Source: JAXGXJ01 sp040772905 (lineage in GTDB: Bacteria > Actinomycetota > Thermoleophilia > RBG-16-64-13). Taken from it: 64,000 nucleotides of DNA. Position 1 is the first letter of the stretch. The number at the start of each line of letters is the position of its first letter. A program made the position numbers and the translations under genes. Shown piece after piece: positions 17,062-25,698 of this stretch. The stretch is taken from the NCBI GenBank assembly GCA_040772905.1, contig JAXGXJ010000013.1, forward strand, positions 21,873-85,872, read 5' to 3'. The notes beneath the pieces are model-generated. The model was not told where the DNA came from and did no database searches. It saw nothing but the letters and a program-made list of their open reading frames with translations.

Positions 17062-17070
17062 AGTATAGCA
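17062..17070 (-). promoter_or_regulatory. Extended -10 promoter of amrS
   Basis: TGCTATACT on the minus strand fits the TGnTATAAT extended -10 consensus. It ends 11 nt before ATG 17050; no good -35 box is seen. Confidence 0.5.
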
Positions 17071-17194
17071 GCCCAAAAGTTAGACAGAGCAGCCGAATCG
17101 TGGTACTAATGCACGTTGGCGTATCACCATGCAGGGAGTTCTTCCTGGGGCGCCTACTCAGGCGGACCCCGAACCAGACCAGGAGGTTGGAGAG

Positions 17195-18115
17195 TTGAAG
17201 AAGTATCACGCCATCTGGGTCGTGCTGCTGATGCTGGCACTGATCCTTGTCCCGGTTGTGGCCGGTTGCGGCGACGACGAGACCGCGACCACGGCGGCTG
17301 AAAGCACCGATACCACCGCTTCCGAGGGCGAGGAGGCAGGCCTCAATCCCACCGGGCCGGCCGCTGAGGCCGCCGACGCGGCCGTGGCCGCCGTGACCAA
17401 GTCCGACGCCATCGAGACCCCCAAGACCATCAAAGAGGGCATCCTGCAGGCCGGTTCTGACACCGCCTTCCCGCCCATGGAGTTCTCTGACGGCAAGGGC
17501 GGCTACATCGGCTTCGACGTCGACCTGTGCACGGCCATCGCCAAGAAGATGGGCGTGGAGCTGGAAGTCATCTCCACCGCCTGGGACGGCATCATCCCTG
17601 CCCTCATGGGTGACCGCTTCGACGTGATCATGTCGGCCATGAGCATCACGCCCGAAAGGCTGGAGCAGATCAACTTCACCGATCCGTACCTGCCCGGCAT
17701 TCTTGCCATCTCCACTCCCAAAGACGCACCCATCGCCGACGCAGCCGGCCTGGCCGGTAAGATCGTGGGCGTGCAGGTCGACACCACCGGCCAGTTCGCC
17801 GTGGAGGAAGTCGAGGGCGTGAAAGAGATCAAGAAGTACGCCACCATCCTCGAGGCTTTCATGGACATGGACGCCGGCCGGGTGGAGTGCGTGGTCAATG
17901 ACGAGCCAGTGAACGCGTACGTGATCGCCACCAACAAAGCCTATAGCGAGAAATACGCCAACACCGGCGGTATCGTCACCGACAACAGCTACGGCTACGC
18001 CATCAAGAAGGAGAACACGGCCCTCATGGATGCCATGAACGCGGCCATGAAAGAGCTCCGGGCCGAGGGCGTGTACCAGAAGATCCTGGACAAGTGGGGC
18101 CTCACCGGCAACTAG
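17195..18115 (+). CDS. Polar amino-acid ABC transporter substrate-binding lipoprotein
   Basis: This 306-residue type II periplasmic-binding protein (HisJ/GlnH family) has a lipoprotein signal with lipobox VAGC near residue 24, a Thr/Ser/Glu-rich linker, then the family core: SDTAFPPMEF, IGFDVDLCTAIAKKMG, WDGIIPALMGDRFDVI, MSITPERL and DKWG near the end. Start TTG 17195 is chosen because AGGAGG (17181-17186) lies 8 nt upstream. Upstream in-frame codons would put extra residues before the signal peptide. It delivers an amino acid to the permease and ATPase encoded next; the specific amino acid cannot be named. Confidence 0.88.
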   Translation: MKKYHAIWVVLLMLALILVPVVAGCGDDETATTAAESTDTTASEGEEAGLNPTGPAAEAADAAVAAVTKSDAIETPKTIKEGILQAGSDTAFPPMEFSDGKGGYIGFDVDLCTAIAKKMGVELEVISTAWDGIIPALMGDRFDVIMSAMSITPERLEQINFTDPYLPGILAISTPKDAPIADAAGLAGKIVGVQVDTTGQFAVEEVEGVKEIKKYATILEAFMDMDAGRVECVVNDEPVNAYVIATNKAYSEKYANTGGIVTDNSYGYAIKKENTALMDAMNAAMKELRAEGVYQKILDKWGLTGN

Positions 18116-18187
18116 CCGGGGGTCCATCGGTCACCGGCACTGCAGTAGGAATCACGACCATAGCCACGCCACCGGCAGACCTGGCGC

Positions 18188-18215
18188 GGGGGCCGAAGCG
18201 GACGCTTCGGCCCCC
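18188..18215 (+). terminator. Intercistronic hairpin between binding protein and permease
   Basis: A perfect 12-bp stem (18188-18199 with 18204-18215) and a 4-nt loop lie 72 nt after the binding-protein stop and 57 nt before the permease start. Without a U-tract it probably causes partial termination or protects the upstream mRNA, giving more binding protein than permease. Confidence 0.5.
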
Positions 18216-18272
18216 GGCATCTCATGACCGCCACTCGGCGGCTCAGGTCCAGGCGGGCCTTTAGGGGGTACA

Positions 18273-18992
18273 GTGGGCGACCTCGCAGCTGCATTCTTCG
18301 ACGGCGAGATCTTCAGGGACTCTATCTGGCTCCTCATCAAGACCCTCCCCACGGTCATCGAGGTGCTGGTGCTGGGCATCGTGTGCTCGTATGCATGGGG
18401 ATTGATACTGGCGTTGCTGCGCCTCTCACGCTTCCGTGTGGTCAAGTATCTGGCCGGGGCGTACATCGACTTTTTCCGCGGACTACCGCTGCTGCTGCTG
18501 CTGGTGTTCGTCTACTCGGGTCTGGCCATCGCGGGACTGAGGTTGACCGCTCTGATGGCGGCCGTGATCTCGCTGACGTTGTGCTACGGCGCCTACTCGG
18601 CCGAGATCTTCCGGGCCGGCATCCAGGCCATCTCCAAGGGACAGACCGAGGCGGCCCGTTCATTGGGTATGAGCGGCGGCCAGGCAATGCGCTACGTCAT
18701 CCTGCCTCAAGCGGTCAAGCTGGTGGTGCCGCCGCTCACCAACGAGTTCATCGCCATGATCAAAGACACCTCGCTGCTTTCGGTCATTTCGGTGCCCGAG
18801 CTACTGTTCACCGCCAAGGAGAAGATGGGCGTGGTGGCCAATCCCACCCCGCTCACCGTCGCGGCCATCATCTATGTGGTGTTCACCATCCCCCTCATCC
18901 GAGTGGCAGCGAAGCTGGAGAAGCGCAAACGGACCAGCGGCGCGTCGAAACCGGCAGACGCTGCGATCCCTCACGGGGGTGAGATGCATTGA
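18273..18992 (+). CDS. Polar amino-acid ABC transporter permease
   Basis: This 239-residue membrane protein of the HisMQ family has about five helices and a typical N-terminal periplasmic/TM start (WLLIKTLPTVIEVLVLGIV). The EAA-type coupling loop GQTEAARSLGMSGGQAMRYVILPQA lies near residues 130-155. A single permease suggests a homodimer. Start GTG 18273 has AGGGGG 4 nt upstream. It overlaps the ATPase gene. Confidence 0.9.
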   Translation: MGDLAAAFFDGEIFRDSIWLLIKTLPTVIEVLVLGIVCSYAWGLILALLRLSRFRVVKYLAGAYIDFFRGLPLLLLLVFVYSGLAIAGLRLTALMAAVISLTLCYGAYSAEIFRAGIQAISKGQTEAARSLGMSGGQAMRYVILPQAVKLVVPPLTNEFIAMIKDTSLLSVISVPELLFTAKEKMGVVANPTPLTVAAIIYVVFTIPLIRVAAKLEKRKRTSGASKPADAAIPHGGEMH

Positions 18993-19720
18993 GCGCCATG
19001 ATCGAACTCATCGATGTGCATAAGCAGTTCGGGCACTTGAAGGTCCTTCAGGGTGTCGACCTGACCGTGCAGAAGGGCGAAGTGGTGGTGGTCATCGGAC
19101 CCTCGGGATCGGGCAAGTCGACCATGCTGCGCTGCATCAATGGCTTGGAGGCCATCCAGAAGGGCAAGGTCATCATCGAGGGTGAGGACCTGCACGGCCA
19201 CGGCACCGATCCCAACAAGATCCGGCAGAAGATCGGCATGGTCTTCCAGCAGTTCAATCTCTTCCCCCACAAGAACGCCCTGCAGAACGTCATGCTCGCG
19301 CCCATGAAAGTGCAGAAGAAGTCCAAGGACGAAGTCGAGACCATCGCCCGTGACCTGCTGACCAAGGTGGGCATGTCCGAGAAGGCCGACGCTTTCCCCG
19401 AAGAACTCTCCGGTGGTCAGCAACAGCGCGTGGCCATCGCCCGCGCCCTCGCCATGCAGCCCGACATGATGCTGTTCGACGAGGTCACATCCGCCCTCGA
19501 CCCCGAACTGGTGGCGGAAGTGCTGGGCGTGATGCAGAACCTGGCCCTGGGCGGCATGACCATGGTCGTGGTCACCCACGAGATGGGCTTCGCGCGCGAA
19601 GTGGGCACCCGCTTGGTGTTCATGGATGGCGGCGTGGTGGTGGAGGAGGGCGATCCGCGGGAGATGATCGCGAATCCCAAGGAACCGCGCACGCAGAAGT
19701 TTCTCAGCATGGTGCTCTAG
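18989..19720 (+). CDS. Polar amino-acid ABC transporter ATP-binding protein
   Basis: This 243-residue GlnQ/ArtP-type ATPase has Walker A GPSGSGKST, Q-loop MVFQQFNLFPH, signature LSGGQQQRVAIARAL, Walker B MMLFDEVTSALDPE and H-loop VVTHEMGFA. It energises the preceding permease. Start TTG 18989 overlaps the permease stop and has GGTGAG 5 nt upstream; ATG 18998 is an alternative 14 nt from it. Confidence 0.92.
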   Translation: MSAMIELIDVHKQFGHLKVLQGVDLTVQKGEVVVVIGPSGSGKSTMLRCINGLEAIQKGKVIIEGEDLHGHGTDPNKIRQKIGMVFQQFNLFPHKNALQNVMLAPMKVQKKSKDEVETIARDLLTKVGMSEKADAFPEELSGGQQQRVAIARALAMQPDMMLFDEVTSALDPELVAEVLGVMQNLALGGMTMVVVTHEMGFAREVGTRLVFMDGGVVVEEGDPREMIANPKEPRTQKFLSMVL

Positions 19721-19747
19721 CAGCGCCGGAACCGCCCCGCCGGGTGG

Positions 19748-19764
19748 GCCCCGAGTCGCGGGGC
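19748..19764. terminator. Short hairpin between convergent ABC operon and dedA
   Basis: A 6-bp GCCCCG/CGGGGC stem with a 5-nt loop sits in the 79-bp convergent gap. It is GC-rich but lacks a T-run, so it is a weak terminator candidate. Confidence 0.35.
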
Positions 19765-19799
19765 TCCTCCCACGCCCCACCCACGCCCTCTCGGCTGCT

Positions 19800-20498
19800 C
19801 TAGGCGCGCTCCTCTTCGGAGGCGATGGATTCAGGTAGAGCAGCATCCGCCTTCAGGCGACGCGCCGAGATACGCTGACGCACGAAGTGGTAGAAGGCAG
19901 GGAGCACCGAAAGGGCGATGATCCCCACCACCAAGTACTGCAGATTGTGGGCTACGAAGGGGATGTTGCCGAACAGATAGCCCGCTGTCACGAACAGCCC
20001 CACCCAGGCCACGGCCCCGATCACGTTGAAGGCCACGAAGCGGCTCGACTGCATGCGCGAGACGCCGGCCACGAAGGGGGCGAAGGTGCGGATGAAGGGG
20101 AAGAAGCGAGCAAACGAGATGGTCTTGCCGCCATGCCGCTCGAAAAAGGCCTCGGTCTTCTCGATGTACTTCGGTTTGATCACCCGATCCAGGCGCCCCG
20201 AATCGAGGATGCGTCTACCCCAGGCCCGCCCGATCCAGTAGTTGACGAAGTCACCGATGACGGCCGCCGAAAGCACAACCAGGTAGAGGAGCCAGATGTC
20301 GACCTTCCCGGCAGACACGGCTGCGACGGCGCCACCCGCAAAGAGCAGTGAATCGCCGGGCAGGAACGGCGTGACCACCAGACCGGTCTCGAGGAATATG
20401 ATGAGGAACAGCAGAGCGTAGATGACGACGCCATACTGCGCCACCCAATCCTGCAAGACCACATCGAGATTGAGGAAGAGGTCGGTCAGGAACTGCAT
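19800..20498 (-). CDS. DedA/SNARE-associated (VTT-domain) membrane protein
   Basis: This 232-residue polytopic protein has the DedA hallmarks: an acidic first re-entrant region (FLETGLVVTPFLPGDSLLF), GDFVNYWIGRAWG, and the conserved FARFFPFIRTFAPFVAGVSRM block near residues 130-150, then three helices and a basic tail. DedA proteins are proposed lipid scramblases/flippases linked to undecaprenyl-phosphate or phosphatidylethanolamine. GGGAG lies about 5 nt before ATG 20498. No operon partner is evident. Confidence 0.9.
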   Translation of the reverse strand: MQFLTDLFLNLDVVLQDWVAQYGVVIYALLFLIIFLETGLVVTPFLPGDSLLFAGGAVAAVSAGKVDIWLLYLVVLSAAVIGDFVNYWIGRAWGRRILDSGRLDRVIKPKYIEKTEAFFERHGGKTISFARFFPFIRTFAPFVAGVSRMQSSRFVAFNVIGAVAWVGLFVTAGYLFGNIPFVAHNLQYLVVGIIALSVLPAFYHFVRQRISARRLKADAALPESIASEEERA

Positions 20499-20582
20499 GT
20501 GTCTCCCACCATCGGGGTCGAGCGTCGATCATCGAGCCGGGAGCGCCACAGCGGGCGCCGCCCGGAGCACAGGCTGGTTATT

Positions 20583-21083
20583 CTACAGGAACCCTGCCGC
20601 CCGCAGTACTCTCGACGCGCTCTCCCAATGGGTCGCGGGCCAGGTGATGCGGTCACAGACCGCGCAGTAGCGGAACTCTGTCTGAGTCTCGGCTACGTAG
20701 GCCGGCACCCGGAGTCGCGCCTGTTCCACAGTGAGGACTTCCAGCCTCTCGTTGCAGACCAGACATCGGGCCGGCCCTCGCCTGCACAGCCCCAGTTCCA
20801 CCCTCAGCTGGCGCAGTTGCTCCTCGACGTGGTCGCCGCGGAGAAGGACCGCGGTCACATCACCACGGCGCACGGGCCGCCGTTCGATGACCAGGGTGTC
20901 GCGAGTCAGAAGCACGCGCCCGTCCGCCTGTGCCCGTGCGAGTAGGCCGGCGACGTCATCTCCCGACTCCCACACCGCATCGTATCCCAACAAGCGGAGC
21001 CAGCGGGTCAAGCGCCCCAGCGTTCGGTCGACAAGGAAGCGGGGCATCCGCTCATCCACAGCCGCAGGAGAGGTCTCCATCAC
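20583..21083 (-). CDS. Mut7-C RNase domain protein with zinc ribbon
   Basis: This 166-residue protein has the PIN-like Mut7-C core RFLVDRTLGRLTRWLRLLGYD with a nearby RDT (acidic active-site residue), followed by a C-terminal zinc ribbon (CLVC, about 40 residues, CAVC). Family members are predicted ribonucleases of unknown target. Start codon is uncertain: GTG 21083, ATG 21080 or ATG 21047, with the conserved core starting just after the last. It stands alone between dedA and two small unknown genes. Confidence 0.82.
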   Translation of the reverse strand: MMETSPAAVDERMPRFLVDRTLGRLTRWLRLLGYDAVWESGDDVAGLLARAQADGRVLLTRDTLVIERRPVRRGDVTAVLLRGDHVEEQLRQLRVELGLCRRGPARCLVCNERLEVLTVEQARLRVPAYVAETQTEFRYCAVCDRITWPATHWESASRVLRAAGFL

Positions 21084-21142
21084 CGACCCAGACCCACTAC
21101 AACGCGGCCATCCCGGGGTCGGCGCTCAAGCAAGCCCGCCTC

Positions 21143-21478
21143 TCACAGGCGGCCCAGGTCCCTCAAGCGACCCAGGCCGTATTCGAAACACTCCCGCAGC
21201 CGGTCTTCCAGATCGTCGAGCGGCAAGGGTTCCGCCATGCCTCCCGACCGCCTGCGCAGGTCTTGCTCCACCTGCCCGGCCATGTGGATGGTCTCGTCAT
21301 CCAGACGGTGCATGAACTCCCGCGGTCCCAGCCGCTCCAACAGAGCCGAAAGATAGTCCCCGCAGGCCGCGAACGCCTGCGTAGGATCGGCGATGCCCGG
21401 TGAGCGCAACTCGAGATAGTAGACGGTGAAGCTGCGCTTGCAGGCCAGGCGCAGGGTCTGGAGACGGTCCTCCGCCAT
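21143..21478 (-). CDS. Small hypothetical protein (111 aa)
   Basis: I do not recognise a family. The protein is mostly helical and charged (LGPREFMHRLDDETIHMAG, LEDRLRECFEYGLGRLRD) with no signal peptide or membrane segment. Its ATG shares one base with the stop of the upstream 157-aa gene (TGATG), so the two are translationally coupled and probably functionally linked. Confidence 0.6.
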   Translation of the reverse strand: MAEDRLQTLRLACKRSFTVYYLELRSPGIADPTQAFAACGDYLSALLERLGPREFMHRLDDETIHMAGQVEQDLRRRSGGMAEPLPLDDLEDRLRECFEYGLGRLRDLGRL

Positions 21479-21951
21479 CAACGAGTGTAGGCCACCTCAC
21501 GCCACGAGGGATGCGGCGGTGGGCCTATCTGCCGCGAGGGATGCCCGGCGGGATAGTAGACGAAGGTGCATTGCTCGTCGTCGAACGCGACCTCCAACTG
21601 CGATTCGATGAGGCGCAGATCGAGCCAAGCGCTGCGGAACACCAGCTCGCGCAGCCAGTACACCAGAGACTCGTCGTGCAGTTGGAGAACCTCGTCCCCA
21701 CGCTGGATGAGGTACTCGCCCAGCGGACTGACGGGGTAGTCGATGCTGCCTCCGGCCACGAGCTGCACCAGGTCGGCGCACTCATCGTGGCGGAGCATGC
21801 CCGAGTCCACCAGGCCCAGTTCGACCGCGGCCATCTCCACACGTTGGCAGAAATCGACGCTGTTGAAGCCGTAGCGGAAACTCCTGAACTCGAGGATGTA
21901 ATCCTCGCCGGAGCAGTAGTTCGGATGGGTATGACGGTGCTCAGGCGCCAT
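21478..21951 (-). CDS. Hypothetical protein (157 aa)
   Basis: Soluble protein of unknown family, Tyr-, His- and Asp-rich (YCSGEDYILEFRSFRYGF at the start; DEQCTFVYYPAGHPSRQIG near the end). It has no recognisable catalytic motif. An extended -10 box lies about 40 nt upstream. It is the first gene of a two-gene unit with the 111-aa protein and is divergent from the LprG-like gene. Confidence 0.6.
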   Translation of the reverse strand: MAPEHRHTHPNYCSGEDYILEFRSFRYGFNSVDFCQRVEMAAVELGLVDSGMLRHDECADLVQLVAGGSIDYPVSPLGEYLIQRGDEVLQLHDESLVYWLRELVFRSAWLDLRLIESQLEVAFDDEQCTFVYYPAGHPSRQIGPPPHPSWREVAYTR

Positions 21952-21989
21952 CTGCTTCCCCTAGGATATAGGAGCCGGATACCACCCGT

Positions 21990-21998
21990 ATTGTAGCA
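21990..21998 (-). promoter_or_regulatory. Extended -10 promoter of the 157-aa/111-aa unit
   Basis: TGCTACAAT on the minus strand matches the extended -10 consensus, 38 nt before ATG 21951. No clear -35 box. Confidence 0.5.
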
Positions 21999-22023
21999 AG
22001 GACCGGCATGGGTCGAACCATGA

Positions 22024-22052
22024 GCGCGGGCCCGGGCCGCCCGGGCCCGCGC
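22024..22052. other. Perfect GC hairpin between divergent genes
   Basis: A 13-bp perfect stem (22024-22036 with 22040-22052) and a 3-nt loop lie between two divergently oriented genes, where a terminator is not expected. It would form in the leader of the LprG-like mRNA if transcription starts upstream of it. Confidence 0.55.
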
Positions 22053-22087
22053 TTGTCCGGCCCTGGGGCAAGACTCATAATGGGAGC

Positions 22088-22807
22088 ATGCACAGGCGCA
22101 TCAAACCGATATCGCTCGTCTCGACCCTCGTCCTCGTCCTGGCACTGCTCCTCGCCCTGACATCCGTCGCGTCCTGCGGCGGCGACGAAGGGGGCGACCC
22201 ACGCGCCATCCTGACTCAAGCATCGGCGGCCATGAAGAAGATCCGTGGCTTCCACTTCGTCTACGAGGTGCAGAAGCCGGCCTCGGCCCAGCCCGGCAAA
22301 GGACTGGAGATCGCCCGCATCACAGGCGACGTGAACGCCGACGGCGACATGCAGGCCGATGTGGATGTGACGCAAGCGGGCATCCCGCTCACCATCCAAC
22401 TCGTGGTGGTGGACGACACCCAGTACTTCAACTTCATGCCCGGCTCGAACAGCTGGCAGGCAGTAGCGGCGGCGGAGAGCCCGGTAGGGGAATTAAGCCT
22501 CACCGCAGGCACCATCCGCATCCTCGACCAGATCACCCAGACCTCTTACGAGGGCCGCGAGAGCAAGCAGGGAGTGAAGACCCACCATGTGAAGGGCACG
22601 GTGGCCGCCGCGGACGTGGAGGCCATCGCCGGGGCTGTGAACACCGATGAGCCCTTCCCCACCGATCTTTGGATCGGAGTGGACGACGGTTACGTCTACG
22701 AGGTGCAGATCGCCGGAGCGGCCACCCCCAGCGAAGACCCCGATATCCGGCGCAGCATCGTGCTCTCGCGCTTGGACAACTACGTAGAGATCAAGGCCCC
22801 GCAGTAA
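22088..22807 (+). CDS. LppX/LprAFG-family lipoprotein
   Basis: This 239-residue lipoprotein has lipobox SVASC near residue 30. The mature domain has the LprG/LppX-like half-barrel pattern (IRGFHFVYEVQKP, GDVNADGDMQADVDVTQAG, VVDDTQYFNFMPGSNSW, SLTAGTIRILDQI, VKTHHVKGTV). Mycobacterial LprG binds triacylated lipids and is encoded with the MFS pump P55; the next gene here is also an MFS transporter, which strengthens the call. ATG 22088 follows GGGAG closely. The lipid ligand in this organism is inferred, not shown. Confidence 0.8.
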   Translation: MHRRIKPISLVSTLVLVLALLLALTSVASCGGDEGGDPRAILTQASAAMKKIRGFHFVYEVQKPASAQPGKGLEIARITGDVNADGDMQADVDVTQAGIPLTIQLVVVDDTQYFNFMPGSNSWQAVAAAESPVGELSLTAGTIRILDQITQTSYEGRESKQGVKTHHVKGTVAAADVEAIAGAVNTDEPFPTDLWIGVDDGYVYEVQIAGAATPSEDPDIRRSIVLSRLDNYVEIKAPQ

Positions 22808-22808
22808 G

Positions 22809-24458
22809 GTGCGCTCAGAGCCGGGCATGACCGAGGCCCAGGCCGGCGGCGACGCCCAGGCCGCAGAAGGCCGGGTCCCGCGGACGGCCGTCCTGGCCAT
22901 GGTGGTGCTGGGCGCGGCCGTGTTCGTGGCCGCGCTCGATCAGACCATGGTCCTCACGGTCATGCCATCGATCATGCGCTCTCTGTACATCGACGTGCGC
23001 AACCTCAACGACGCCGGCTGGATCATCACCGGATATCTGCTGGGCTACACCGTGGCCATGCCTCTCTTCGGCCGTTTGGCCGACGTGTGGGGGCGACGCC
23101 CCATGTACGTGCTGGCCTTGGTTCTGTTCATGGTGGGGAGCGCGTTCTGCGTGGTGCTCACCCGTCTGGACCTCTTCGTGGCCGCCCGTGTGGTGCAGGC
23201 TGCGGGCGGGGGCGCTCTGGTGCCCATAGCCATGGCGGCCTCGGCCGACATGTTCCCCCCCAACCGCCGGGCTTTGGTGCTGGGCATCATCGGGGGGGCG
23301 GCTGAGGCCGGAGGTGTGCTGGGACCCATCTATGGAGCCGGCCTGGCCGCGCTGTGGGACTGGCGCCTCATCTTCTTGGTGAACGTACCTCTGTGCGTGG
23401 TGCTCATCGCGGTGTCGTGGCACCTACTGCGGCCTCAGGCCAGGCTCGCGGTCGAGGACAGTCGGACCGAGCCCGCCGGGTCGGACCAGACGGTGACACG
23501 CGTAGCCGGCCCGCGTGCGTCAGCGCACGGCCGCGTCGACTACATCGGAGCAGCTCTCATGGCCCTCGCGCTGGCGGGGGTGACCATCGGCCTGGGGACG
23601 GGCACACAGACCATCAACACCACCGATCCCACCTCCGCGGTCCCCATCCGCTGGCCGTGGTTGGCAGCGAGCGTGGTGGCCTTCGTTGCCTTCGTCCTCT
23701 TCGAGCGACGACACAGCCACCCGCTCATACGACTGGATTTCTTCCGCCGAGCAGGATTCGCGGTGGCCAACCTGGCCAACTTCCTGGTGGGAGCGGCACT
23801 CATCATCGGGATGGTGGAGATACCCCTCTACGCGTACACGCTGTTCGGGATGACCGAGATCGAGGGCGGCCTACTCCTCATCCGCCTTACGTTGATGATC
23901 CCGGTGGGCGCCGTCGTCGGCGGCTGGTTGGCCGACCTTGTGGGCTATCGCATCACTGCGGTACTCGGCTTCTTGGTGGCTTGCGCAGGCTATCTGCTGG
24001 TGAGCCGCTGGCCTATCGACCCCTCGGGGTGGCTCATGACCCGCGACCTGGTCATCAGCGGATTCGGCTTCGGACTTGTCATCGCGCCCATCGGCGCCAG
24101 CGTGATCGCCTCGGTGGGACGGCTGTGGATGGCCACCGGGTCCGCCCTGGTCACCGTCTCGCGCATGGTGGGCATGGTGGTGGGACTGTCGGCCCTCAGT
24201 TCCTGGGGAGTGCAGCGCTACAACTCACTGGCCTCGCAGATACAGATCCCCATCGTCCGTCCGGAGGGTCTGAGCGACGCGGAATGGCAGGCGCTCAAGG
24301 ACTCGGCGTCAGCAGCCACCCGGGCCGCCCTGCATGACGTGTTCAGCGAGTTCTTCCTCATCGCCGCGGTGATCATCGGCCTGGCCATCATCCCTTCCCT
24401 CTTCCTCTACCGGCGCAGGGTCAAGGGCGCGGGCCGCATCCCCTTCCTGCCTCACTAG
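22809..24458 (+). CDS. MFS transporter, DHA2-type (P55-like)
   Basis: This roughly 549-residue protein with about 14 membrane helices has motif A (GRLADVWGRRPMYV), motif C-like GAAEAGGVLGPIYGAG and motif D1 region LDQTMVLTVMPSI. A hydrophilic insert occurs near residues 205-240. Its start is 1-2 nt after the LprG-like stop (GTG 22809; ATG 22827 possible), so the pair is an operon. By analogy with mycobacterial lprG-P55 it may export lipids; drug efflux is the general alternative for DHA2 proteins. Confidence 0.88.
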   Translation: MRSEPGMTEAQAGGDAQAAEGRVPRTAVLAMVVLGAAVFVAALDQTMVLTVMPSIMRSLYIDVRNLNDAGWIITGYLLGYTVAMPLFGRLADVWGRRPMYVLALVLFMVGSAFCVVLTRLDLFVAARVVQAAGGGALVPIAMAASADMFPPNRRALVLGIIGGAAEAGGVLGPIYGAGLAALWDWRLIFLVNVPLCVVLIAVSWHLLRPQARLAVEDSRTEPAGSDQTVTRVAGPRASAHGRVDYIGAALMALALAGVTIGLGTGTQTINTTDPTSAVPIRWPWLAASVVAFVAFVLFERRHSHPLIRLDFFRRAGFAVANLANFLVGAALIIGMVEIPLYAYTLFGMTEIEGGLLLIRLTLMIPVGAVVGGWLADLVGYRITAVLGFLVACAGYLLVSRWPIDPSGWLMTRDLVISGFGFGLVIAPIGASVIASVGRLWMATGSALVTVSRMVGMVVGLSALSSWGVQRYNSLASQIQIPIVRPEGLSDAEWQALKDSASAATRAALHDVFSEFFLIAAVIIGLAIIPSLFLYRRRVKGAGRIPFLPH

Positions 24459-24556
24459 GGCTACACCCCGCCATCAGCAGTAGCGCATCTCACGCGTGTT
24501 CCATCCGACCCCTCGGCTACAATATGGTCAATCCGTACGCGAGTGGAGGAAGGCAC

Positions 24557-25672
24557 GTGAACGACGATCAACTCGACCTGGGGACTGCATATGGTCTCCC
24601 TCCACGCCGGCCGGAAGCGCCACGCGACGGGACCTCCGCCCGAACGGACGAGCAGGCCGACTCAAGCCGCGACCGGCCGCCTCGCATAGCTGTCTGCGAC
24701 CTCGTGCCGGGCACCACCGTCAACGGTGTCTACCTGCTGTCGGCCAAGGAGACCCGCACCACCAGGGCGGGCAAGCCCTTCTACAAACTGCGCGTGAGCG
24801 ACCGCACCGGCACTGTCGACTGCACCGTGTGGGAGATCGACCAGATGGAAGAGGGGGCCGGCGCCGGGGATCTGGCACAGGTGAGCGCGCGAGTCACCGA
24901 GTACCAGGGTAAAGCCCAATTGGAGGCCTCCTCGGTCGCCGTCGCCCCCAGCGACAGCGCCTGCCCACGAGACTTCCTGCCCTGCACCTATCGTGACATC
25001 GATGAACTCAGGGGATTCCTGGAGTTCCACATAGGCTCCGTCTATGACCGCGACTACAGCGCTCTGCTCCAGTCCATCTTCGGTGATCCCGAGTTCCTTG
25101 ACACGTTCGTCACGGCACCAGCGGCCAAGCTGTTCCATCACGCTTATCTTGGAGGGTTGGTGGAGCACACGGTGAGCGTGGCCGAGATGTGCGACTTCGT
25201 CGCGCAGCAGTACGCGCGTGTCGACCGCGATCTGTTGCTCACGGCCGCGTTGCTCCACGACGTGGGCAAGACCCAGGAACTGTCGTTCGACACAGCCATC
25301 GATTACACCGACGCCGGCCGCTTCCTGGGGCACGTCATCCAGGGCGTGACCCTGGTCGCGGACCACGCGAAGCGTCTACCCGGCTTCCCCGAGGACAAAT
25401 TGCAGCAGCTGCTCCACTGCATCGTCAGCCATCACGGTGAACTGGAATGGGGCTCGCCCAAGCGGCCCAAGACCATCGAGGCGCTCATACTGCACCATGT
25501 GGACAACCTCGATGCCAAGGTCAAGGGGTTCTTGGAGATCGTGGACGGTTCACGCGACGCCTCGTGGACCGACCTGCGCAACCTGTTCAGGCGGCCGCTG
25601 CACGTGCCTCGGGCCGCTCACCAGGAGGAGGACTTCCTTCCTCCCAGCGACGACGAGCGCCAGCGCACCTGA
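24557..25672 (+). CDS. 3'-5' exoribonuclease YhaM-like (OB fold + HD domain)
   Basis: This 371-residue protein has an N-terminal OB fold (about residues 55-150: GVYLLSAKETRTTRAGKPFYKLRVSDRTG) and an HD domain (HHAYLGGLVEHTVSVAEMC, LTAALLHDVGKTQEL, VSHHGELEWG). This matches the YhaM/CBF1 arrangement of metal-dependent 3'-5' exonucleases acting on RNA or ssDNA. Start GTG 24557 is chosen because GGAGG (24545-24549) is 7 nt upstream. ATG 24524 lies directly against a TACAAT -10-like box (24518-24523), so it would not be transcribed with room for a leader. Confidence 0.88.
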   Translation: MNDDQLDLGTAYGLPPRRPEAPRDGTSARTDEQADSSRDRPPRIAVCDLVPGTTVNGVYLLSAKETRTTRAGKPFYKLRVSDRTGTVDCTVWEIDQMEEGAGAGDLAQVSARVTEYQGKAQLEASSVAVAPSDSACPRDFLPCTYRDIDELRGFLEFHIGSVYDRDYSALLQSIFGDPEFLDTFVTAPAAKLFHHAYLGGLVEHTVSVAEMCDFVAQQYARVDRDLLLTAALLHDVGKTQELSFDTAIDYTDAGRFLGHVIQGVTLVADHAKRLPGFPEDKLQQLLHCIVSHHGELEWGSPKRPKTIEALILHHVDNLDAKVKGFLEIVDGSRDASWTDLRNLFRRPLHVPRAAHQEEDFLPPSDDERQRT

Positions 25673-25698
25673 TAGGTCGCGCCCTCGGCAGGGACGGC

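Noticed and set aside
17051..18127. A 359-codon N-terminal extension of the amrS frame
   Set aside because: It lies antisense to the ABC binding protein and is His/Val/Gly-rich; ATG 17050 starts the conserved protein.
21990..22060. A possible tRNA near GGTTCGACCC
   Set aside because: No acceptor or anticodon arm can be folded around it. No tRNA or rRNA was recognised in the window.
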